Positions 56,281 through 64,000 of a stretch of 64,000 nucleotides of DNA are shown one piece after another (position 1 is the stretch's first letter; the number at the start of each line of letters is the position of its first letter). This stretch comes from Campylorhamphus procurvoides. Its lineage: Eukaryota > Chordata > Aves > Passeriformes > Dendrocolaptidae. The DNA is taken from positions 1 to 64,000 of the forward strand of contig WBMV01007617.1 in NCBI GenBank assembly GCA_013396655.1. The letters run 5' to 3'. The translations under genes and the position numbers were made by a program. The notes beneath the pieces are model-generated. The model searched no databases. It was given only the letters and a program-made list of their open reading frames with translations, and had not been told where the DNA came from.

Positions 56281-59200
56281 GCCCATATGGGGATGCTGAC
56301 AATCTTTGCTACAGCAAAGGATATAAAAGCAGGTATTTCCCCAAATTTGGATGTGTTGGGTAATTTGGTGATTTGTTCTTCAAAGACCCTCCAAAACTTT
56401 CTGGAAAATCAAATTGATCTGCCTCCAGCCCCTCTAACACAGTGGATGGTTTAGAAGATAATGGCTAGAAATCCAAATTATTCCACTTGATTGTGTTGGG
56501 GTTTTTCCCCCACAACAGGAAGATGGAAAGGAACGAAGCTTGGATTGTGTAACTCTCTCCTGCCTTTTTTTTTTAAATTGTATTATCAGTTTGGACAGCA
56601 CCAGGTGTCATTCTGCCTCAGGGTGGGTCTTGTGTTGCCTGAGCAGATCCTTTCCAGCCTAAACTTGGTGCTAAGCCAGACCCAGTGAGGTGCAAGAGCA
56701 TCTGTATCCACCTCCCAGTGTCTGTAGCATCTCCTGGAGCAGCATCTCCTGGACCAGATCCTTCCTCCATCCTCCCATTCCTCCCAGCTCTGCCAGGGAA
56801 ATGCTGCCACTTAATTCCCTGCAGTCCCTGGCTGAAGGCTCATCCCCAGCCCTGTCAAATCTCCTGGGGCTTGGAATTTTATCCTGGTGCTGGGACTGCA
56901 GGGTTGTCTTCTCCTGATCCACTTTAGAGAGGGGAATCCGTGTGGATTAATGAAACTGTGGCTGGAGGGGGAGGCAAAGCAAGAGGCACCGTTCAGATTT
57001 TAGAAGTTCAGGATGTTATTGGATGCTGAGTTGCTGGAGTTTTCATGGACACAGCTAAAAATTCCAGCAGATTCCCGGGAGTGCCTCCAAACCTCCCTGC
57101 CCCAAATCTTGCTGTGCAACTGAGGGGCAGCTGAGCTGTAAAACCAGCCCCTTCCTCAGGTCCTGCCGGCACCAAATATCCACGTGTGGAGGTTCAGAGC
57201 TGGAATTTGCCCTTGGAAATCCCAGAGAGGCAGTTGAGGGGGCTGTGGCTGTCGCATCCCTTGCTGGGATTGCTGGGAAAGAGGGAGCTGGTTATCCTGG
57301 CAGGATTTGGGGCTTGTTGGAGGGCTCTGCCCTTCAATTTGTGCTGGCGGAGGAAGGAGATGATCTGTTTGGGGCGTCCATCAGCACCCAAGCCCCGTGG
57401 TGGATGCGCCGCTGGTTTCCCACCCTGCTGGAGCTGCCTCTTATTAACCATAAATAGCTGTGAAATGGGCTCGGGGAGGGGAGGGAGGGGGGATTTATCC
57501 CGAGGTGCGCGACTTGCTGGAAATGAAGCCGCTCCGGTTGTTTATAGGCAGCGCTGCCCATTAGAAGATCCTGTTTGCAGCGAGTTAACTCTCTGCCAAG
57601 CGATAATTGTTCAGGCTAAAAATTTCCATGCTGACAGTCCGCCCGGGGCTACATGAAATTGGGGGGAGAGGAGGGGGTGGGTTTTATCCGGTTTAAAAAA
57701 GAAAATTAAAATAAAATAACAGAGCTGAAGAGATCCAGTCTCTCCATGAGATGGAGGCAGAGACTTAGGGTTTGGCAGGGGGATGCTGAGCCTGGAGGAG
57801 CAGGGATTGAGCAGTGGGAAGAGCAGGGGGAGATGGGTCTACTGAGAAATATCTGTCTATTTTCATTCCTACCACTGGTAAAGAGGAGATTTTGTGTCTC
57901 CGAGAGCTGCTGTCGTGTTCTGGTTGGTTAATGCGGATCTCCTGGCCAGGGAGAGAAACAACCCAGGGAGATTGTTAAAGGGGCTGGATGGAAGGTGTAA
58001 CAATTTGGGAGATGGCAGAAGGCTCCTTTTCCGGCCTTAATTTGGCCATTTGCATGGGTTTGTTCGCTGCCATTGTCGGGAATGGTTTAATTGGGTGTTA
58101 TTTCCTCTGCGGGAGCACTTCGGGAGCTGCAGTGCAAACACCCCTCTCTTGGCTTCTGCTTTGTCCACCCTGCCATGGGCAACAAAAGGATGGGAGAGGC
58201 TGGAGATGTCCTTGGGTGCTGGTTCGGAATTTCCCCACGCTTGGGCTTTGGTTGGAGTTAATTTTGTGTGTTGGAGTTAATTTTGTGCGTGTTCTCAGAT
58301 CAAACTCTTCGGGTTTACACTGGAAATCTAAAAACCCAGTGGCTGAATTTCAGAGCCCCACGGTGCTGGTGGGGGAATCAGGGAGCTCCATCCTTCCCCT
58401 GTGCCAGGGAGCTCCATCCTTCCCCTGTGCCAGGGAGGAATTCTGGGCTCTGGAGGTGCCCGAGCCCCTCCCTGAAGGCTGGCACAGCTGCCTGGAGCCC
58501 TCCCTGCATGTGCCAGCTGATTAGAAAGCAGAAGAATGGCAAGAGAAAATGAAAATGGGAAGGAGCTTGACAGCCCATGGAGAGGTATTTCAGCTGCAAC
58601 ACAAAACATTTGGTGGTAATTATAGAATAACCTTCATTTAAATGCAAATAAGCCTGTAATTAAGATAAGGGCTCTGTCATTTGCCAGGATTCCTCCTTCC
58701 CTCCCTTGCCAGCCCATGGCTTTGGAGATGTTCCCCACCTCGCTGTGGTGCTGCGTGTTTGTCCCGGGATAAAGGAGTCCAGTTCTGGTGCCCTTGGAGC
58801 CCATCCCAGGCGAGCCAAGGGGTCTGCGATGGGCTGTGTCCTTGCTTGGACCTTGTGATGACAACTCTTGGAGCTCCCCTCAACTCTGAGCCTTGAAAGC
58901 TGGATTTGGGCTGGGTTTGGATGTTGTTGAGATGAAGCCCTTCTGGGCTGAGGTGGTGATGCTCAGCAGAGCCTGAGAGCATCTAGGAAGAGCTCGGGGG
59001 ATATTTTGGAGCCCAGTTCATCCAAGGTCAGGGTGGTCCAGAGCTCCCGTTGCAAAGGTGAGGTGTGGGCAGCGTTGTGGAGGGCATTTAAAGCCTTCTG
59101 GTAGCGAGGACTGGGAGAAAAACCCACTCAAAACCAGTTGAATGTGACTTAGTAGGTTGAGTTGGAACGAACTGCAAAGGGCTGGGGCTGGTGTAATAAT

Positions 59201-60750
59201 GGAATAACAACGCTTAGCATTCCATCCTGGAAGCATCAATGTCACAGCACTGAGGGAACACACACGAGGGCTCATAACCCTTGGGAATAAGTGGATGGAG
59301 AGGCAGGATCCTGCCATGGATTCCTGGGAACACTCGGGTTCCTCTGGCTCTCCTGGCTGGGGAGGGAAAGCAGAGCGCTGGAAACAGCCATTGCTGGAAA
59401 GGTTAACCAGCAACCTTTGCTTAAACTGTCTCAATCTGTGTGAAATGTTATCTCTCTGCCTGACTAAAGATATGGGAGCCGAGGGAGCCGAGATGCTCCC
59501 AGATTGTATTTATCTAGGCCTTTGAAAGGGCGTTTGAGGAATTAACTCGGCAGCTTAGGAGAACTTTAATGTTCTGATAAGTGGCTGCATCTCCACCTGC
59601 CACGGAGCGTCTCCCTGGCCTGGTTGGGAGGAGGAAAACTCCCCATTCCAGCTGTACAAAGCGCTCCTTTCTTCCTGGGTTATTCCATCCCCACCCCACT
59701 GGGAGCAGGGAATGCTGTCTGCACCCATCACTGGGAGATGGAGTTGGGTGATGCTCAAGTGGCCTCCCCAAATCCACCAGCTTTGCAGATTCCCATGAAA
59801 ATGATGCCAAAGATATTAATTTATTCTCTTTCTCTTGTCCATCCTTCTTTGGAGGCTTCTGCAGGAGTCAGGGAGGAGGAAAGGCAGGCTCAGAGCCCAG
59901 ATAGAAGTGGAGGTGACTCCAGTTTGCTCCAGGAGCAGGGTCTGAGCTGCTTTCTTGGGATCAGGGTGGGATTTGGGACTCAGAGCTGAGAGTTTTCCAT
60001 TTCTGGAGGCAGAAAGGCAACCAGAGGCAGCTGGAATAGGTGATGGTGTAGATGATTTCCTCTGGTCTTCTCCAGGGCAGACAGGAGATCTTGTCACCTC
60101 CAGGTTGTGACACTAAAGAGGACACATTTCCCTTAAATCCTGGCGGCAGGATTTACTCCTGAGCCTGCTGTCCTGGGCAGGGCAGGTGGGAGAGCCTGGA
60201 GTGAAGGTTTTCCATGCTGGAGAGGAGCAGAACTTTCCATCCTGCTGGTCCAGGGGATTTCTGTGCTCCCAGCAAGGTCCAACCAGTCTCCAGCTGGAAA
60301 AACAGAGCATGAGGGAGTGTAAAGGTGCAAGACACAGCAGGAGGCCCTCAGGCTGCTCAGGAAAGTCCAAAGGAAAAAGGCAATTTACTGGTGGAAACGC
60401 TGGATATACACAGAACATGTCAATATAACTCTGGTTTTAATATTTGATACTGGCCTATGAATAATTCCCCTCAATCTGCTGCCGGCTTGGTGACTTCGGG
60501 GGCAGCAGGGGGTGCCTGGGCTTGGGATAAACGCTGATTAAGGATAAACCCTGGGGGAAAAATCTTCCCAGTGCCCACGAGGTGGCAGCCAGAGCCCACG
60601 CAGGCACCTGAGCACCTGAGCTGGGCAAGGGGGGAAACCACGCCTTGGTCTAAACTCCCACACTGGCCAAAACCCCAGCACTTGGGGCTCTTTTAGCACC
60701 TCCAAAGGCAGGAATTGCTGTTGCATCCCAAAAGGTGAGAGAAAGGGAAG
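56281..60750. other. Intergenic; several low-repeat blocks
   Basis: No exon. Candidate constrained blocks are 57420-57660, 57985-58120, 58570-58690 (contains the octamer ATGCAAAT at 58642-58649) and 59400-59540. A 26-bp unit is duplicated in tandem at 58381-58432. Confidence 0.4.
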
Positions 60751-60850
60751 AATCATAGAATGCTTTGAGTTGGGAGGGGCATTAAAGCTCGTCTTGTTCC
60801 AACCCAAGGTTGCTCTACGTCCCTTCCGACCTTGAACCCTTCCAGGGATG
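60751..60850 (-). mobile_element. CR1 3' end, short fragment
   Basis: AATCATAGAATGCTTTGAGT, TTGTTCCAACCCAAGGTTGC and CCTTCCAGGGATGG. Confidence 0.9.
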
Positions 60851-61305
60851 GCAAGAGAGACAGAGAGGACCTTCCATCACCTTCTTTTCTCCAGGATGGA
60901 GCTAAGGCTCGTTCCCTCTCGGAGCCAGGCTGGTGGAATTCAGGAATTCTGTGCTGGTGATGGACTTGGGATGGGAGCTGGGGAGACACTGCCTAGTGGG
61001 GAGGTTTCCCATCATTACCTGGCTAATTGCTCTCCCAGGCTGAGCAGAGTGTCACTGTCAGTCCCCTGATGCTTTATTGATCCCTGCCCCTTGGAACGCT
61101 CCCTTTGCTCCCGATCGAATCAGCTGGTGCCATTGCAGCTCCCTCCTCCCAGCCCCTCGGAAACCACTTGGAAGGTTCATCTGTGATTTCCAAGGTGTTT
61201 AATCTGTATTTAAGCTGAGGAAAAAAAGCGGGATTCAACCCTTTAGAGGGAATGGGGGGGGTCCACAGCTGGGATAGATGGGGGGGGGATAACAGTGAGG
61301 TCTGC

Positions 61306-61800
61306 ACAGAGGGCAGCAGGATGAGGGTGCTCTCAATCCCATCCCCATCCCCATCACCCACCCCAAACTAACCCTGGAGCACAGCAGAGGGCAGCAGGAT
61401 GTGGGTGCTCTCAATCCCATCCCCATCCCCATCACCCATCCCCAAACTAACCATGGAGCACAGCAGGATGTGGGTGCTCTCAGTGCCATCCCCATCCCAA
61501 ACTAATCCTGGGGCACAGCAGAGGGCAGCAGGATGTGGGTGCTCTCAGTGCCATCCCCATCCCAAACTAATCCTGGGGCACAGCAGAGGGCAGCAGGATG
61601 TGGGTGCTCTCAGTGCCATCCCCATCCCAAACTAATCCTGGGGCACAGCAGAGGGCAGCAGGATGTGGGTGCTGTCAGTGCCATCCCCATCACCCACCCC
61701 AAACTAACCCTGGAGCACAGCAGAGGGCAGCAGGATGTGGGTGCTCTCAGTGCCATCCCCATCCCAAACTAATCCTGGGGCACAGCAGAGGGCAGCAGGG
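61306..61800. repeat. Minisatellite, 65-bp core unit, 8 copies
   Basis: GCAGCAGG landmarks occur at 61313, 61391, about 61460, 61525, 61590, 61655, 61727 and 61792. Intervals are 65 bp for the core type and 69-78 where the CCCCATCCCCATCACCCA part is expanded. Confidence 0.94.
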
Positions 61801-61852
61801 CCCTGCTGAGCCACCCATGCAGCTCCCCCCTCGCTGCCCCTACACCTGCAAT

Positions 61853-61853
61853 N
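61853..61853. other. Single-N assembly gap flanked by a 9-bp duplication
   Basis: ACCTGCAAT occurs immediately before (61844-61852) and immediately after (61854-61862) the N, as expected if two contigs overlap by nine bases but were padded with an N. Confidence 0.85.
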
Positions 61854-61862
61854 ACCTGCAAT

Positions 61863-63432
61863 AGTTCATGTGCTACAAACAGCCCCAATTACAGTATCGA
61901 TCCCCTCCACGCTGGAGCTGATGGTGGGTCCCTCCCCGGCCGCCTTGGCAAACAGAGCTCTCCATCAGCAGGCACTCCTTCCTCCTCATCCAGGGCAGGC
62001 AGAGAGCTCTAAGGGAGGAGCAGGAGGAATTGGGGTCCTTCCAGAGCCACTAAGCATTTTTTTTTGTGGTCTTAAAACTGGGTTTTCTTTGCCAGAAAAA
62101 AGTCCATGGGTGGGTGATTGGGTGCTGGAGGTCTTGGAGTACTTGATGTGTCTGCTTGAGGGTCAGCTCAGCTCTCATGGTCATGGTGATGGGGACCCAC
62201 CTGTGGTCACAGGAGCCTCTGGCTGGCCAGTTTAGCATCCCAGTTTAACTGGGAATGTATCAGGGCTGGTGGGGTTCCCAGGCTCTTCTCTCCAGCTCAG
62301 CATTCCAGTAGCTCATGCCCTTGACTTTCCTGAAACGCCCCTTTTCTCCTTGATTTTACTCATTTGGGACTTTGTAAAGCTGTTGTTGAGGGTAAAACCT
62401 GTTACTAAAGTTATAAAAAGTGGCTCTTCACAGCAGCAAACAATCCAGTGGCAATTTAAGTCAGGATGAGCAGGGAAGTCCTTTCCCAGACACAGGGGCA
62501 GAAACCCCTGGATATTAATTTTATTGGGGTGTAATTTCCAGTCTGGCCTCACACAGACCTGTCCCAGGGAATTCTGGCAATAAAACCACGTGTAATGGGG
62601 GGGAAGATAATTAATTCCACCGTGACCCTGAGCAGAGCTGTCCTGTCCCTGCCCTCTTCCCCCTTCCCATCCCTGTTTCTGAGGATGCTGCTCTCCTGTG
62701 TGCAGGGCCAAGAGCAAGGCAGCATCCACATGGGAAAGAAAATACCCCTGGAACACCTCACAGACAATATAGAACAAAAAAAATAAATATATATCTATAT
62801 AAAAATTCTTATAATATGCCTGGAATACAATAGAAGCAAAATCTCCTGGCAGCAAACATTCATGCACTTGACTGCCAAGAAAAAAGGACTTTACAGAAGA
62901 TGAGACATGAAAGGGATCCCGGCACAAAAAAACTAAAAGTCGGAACACAATAGTGTGTATTTCAGGCGTCTGAAAAGGGAGTGCGACAGAAATACTGAGG
63001 AGACAAGATACTCCAGCAGCACCAGGAGGGGAGCAGGGAAGAAACTCAATCAGCACTGACACAGGAGGGCTGGAGAAGGCAGCTCTTTCAATGGATCCGA
63101 GTCCTTTTTATTTTTTTTTTTTTTTTAAAAGGCAGCAATCCTGCTTGGTTGGTTTTTTATTTTATTTTTTTTTCCTTGGGAATTAATCTTCCTGCGTTTT
63201 GTAAAGGAAGGAGGGAGGGCATGAATAATGCATTGCTGGGACCTAAAGGGTACAAGGGGCTGTGTGTGCACTCGTGGCATCCATCAGATATTGGGAAGGC
63301 AAGGAGGGAGCTGCTGGATTTTGGCTGGGTGTGCAGGGATGAAGGGAATGAGGGAGATGGGCTCCTGGGAGATGTGGATGAGGATCTGGAGCGCTGCAGG
63401 AGCTCCTTTGTCCCCTGGGAGTGCCTATCAAG
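61863..63432. other. Intergenic; low-repeat AT-rich block at 62760-63000
   Basis: No exon supported. The 249-residue minus frame at 63062-62313 reads through A/T-rich sequence and shows no domain. Poly-T runs lie at 63110-63127 and 63155-63171. Confidence 0.45.
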
Positions 63433-63562
63433 AATCATAGAATCGCACTGGTTTGGATTGGAAGGGACCTTAAAGCTCATCCAGTCCCACCAGCCCAGGC
63501 TGCTCCATCCAACCTGACCTTGGACCTTCCAGGGATGGGGCAGCCCCAGCTTTTCTGGGCTA
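63433..63562 (-). mobile_element. CR1 3' end, short fragment
   Basis: AATCATAGAATCGCACTGGT, TTGGATTGGAAGGGACCTTA, GGGATGGGGCAGCCCCAGCT. Confidence 0.92.
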
Positions 63563-64000
63563 CAAAAAATGGGCTTGTTTCTGTAAATAAAAACTTACAG
63601 CAGCTCTTACTGAGGCCCTGAGGATTTGGGATCTCTGGGGGACCTGCAGGAACCCTTGGAATGCCAAAGGTGCTGGTGCTGCTCCTTTTGGGGAGGGAGG
63701 GATGCTGAGAGAGAAATCCCTGAGCTGTTTCCTCGCTGTCATCCCTGTGACAAGGAGGGAATTCCCAGCTGGGGCACCTCCTACATCTCTCCCCTGTCAA
63801 ACCTCAGCGAGACGTTCAGCCTTAGAAGGCTTTTCTGGTGTGCTTATATTTAACAAAAGAGATTATTTTTGTCCCACCGGGGTGACTCGAGCTGGTGCTT
63901 CCAGGGGAAGGAGCTCTCACAGCTCACACTGCAGGAGCTGTCAGTGCCTTGACTCTCCTGGTCAAATGACTTGGTGCCAAAGCAGTAGAAAAGCTGATTT
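63563..64000. other. Intergenic, nothing recognised
   Basis: No exon or repeat family is recognised up to the window edge. Confidence 0.4.

Noticed and set aside
62313..63062. 249-residue minus frame
   Set aside because: The frame crosses a poly(A/T) stretch and CT-rich DNA, giving runs of Phe, Leu and Ile that mimic a membrane protein. No exon boundaries or homology are visible.
46000..64000. First exon of NTM, the usual neighbour upstream in mammals
   Set aside because: No signal peptide plus immunoglobulin-domain exon was recognised. NTM may start beyond the window.
1..64000. tRNA, rRNA or small nuclear RNA genes
   Set aside because: No cloverleaf with a GTTCRANNC T-arm or other RNA gene signature was noticed by eye; a dedicated scan could not be run.

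Overview
This is nuclear DNA from a bird. The repeat content is dominated by CR1 retrotransposon 3' ends in both orientations, with the typical 'attctgtgattctgtga' style tail, and by GC-rich minisatellites. The one protein-coding gene has vertebrate splice structure. The repeat style would suit a passerine, but the species cannot be fixed from this sequence. There are no bacterial operons, CRISPR arrays or phage genes.

The only gene I can support is SNX19 (sorting nexin 19). It lies on the minus strand, with its start codon at 45128 and its stop at 27213. I built eleven coding exons by hand using GT/AG sites, reading phase and remembered similarity to mammalian SNX19. They join in frame to a 936-residue protein: two N-terminal membrane segments, a PXA domain, a long Ser/Pro/Glu-rich linker, a PX domain and a C-terminal Nexin-C domain. 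A CpG-rich promoter with ETS and GC-box motifs lies at about 45.6-45.9 kb. A non-coding first exon probably splices over a degenerate GC-rich minisatellite to the ATG exon. The 3' end is ambiguous, with an ATTAAA 137 bases past the stop and AATAAA signals 2.4 and 3.2 kb past it.

Left flank (1 to about 24 kb, beyond the 3' end of SNX19): no exon found. It holds CR1 fragments and at least seven tandem arrays (20, 26, 31, 41, 46-48, 52 and about 30 bp units). An 810/823-bp near-identical tandem duplication is joined by a single N. In mammals the gene on this side is ADAMTS15, but no ADAMTS-like exon is visible.

Right flank (about 45.9 to 64 kb, upstream of SNX19): no exon found. It starts with AT-rich simple repeats, then alternates CR1 pieces with AT-rich, repeat-free, CpG-retaining blocks that look like conserved non-coding elements. 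In mammals NTM lies on this side, so regulatory elements would not surprise, but conservation cannot be tested here. A 65-bp array lies at 61.3-61.8 kb.

Three single-N gaps (3047, 16853, 61853) all sit in or between repeated sequence. They look like contig joins where the true overlap or repeat length was not resolved. I found no convincing new molecular system. The points most worth a second look are the assembly joins, minisatellites whose unit length leaves all three frames open, the putative SNX19 5' leader with its internal minisatellite, and the candidate non-coding elements upstream.
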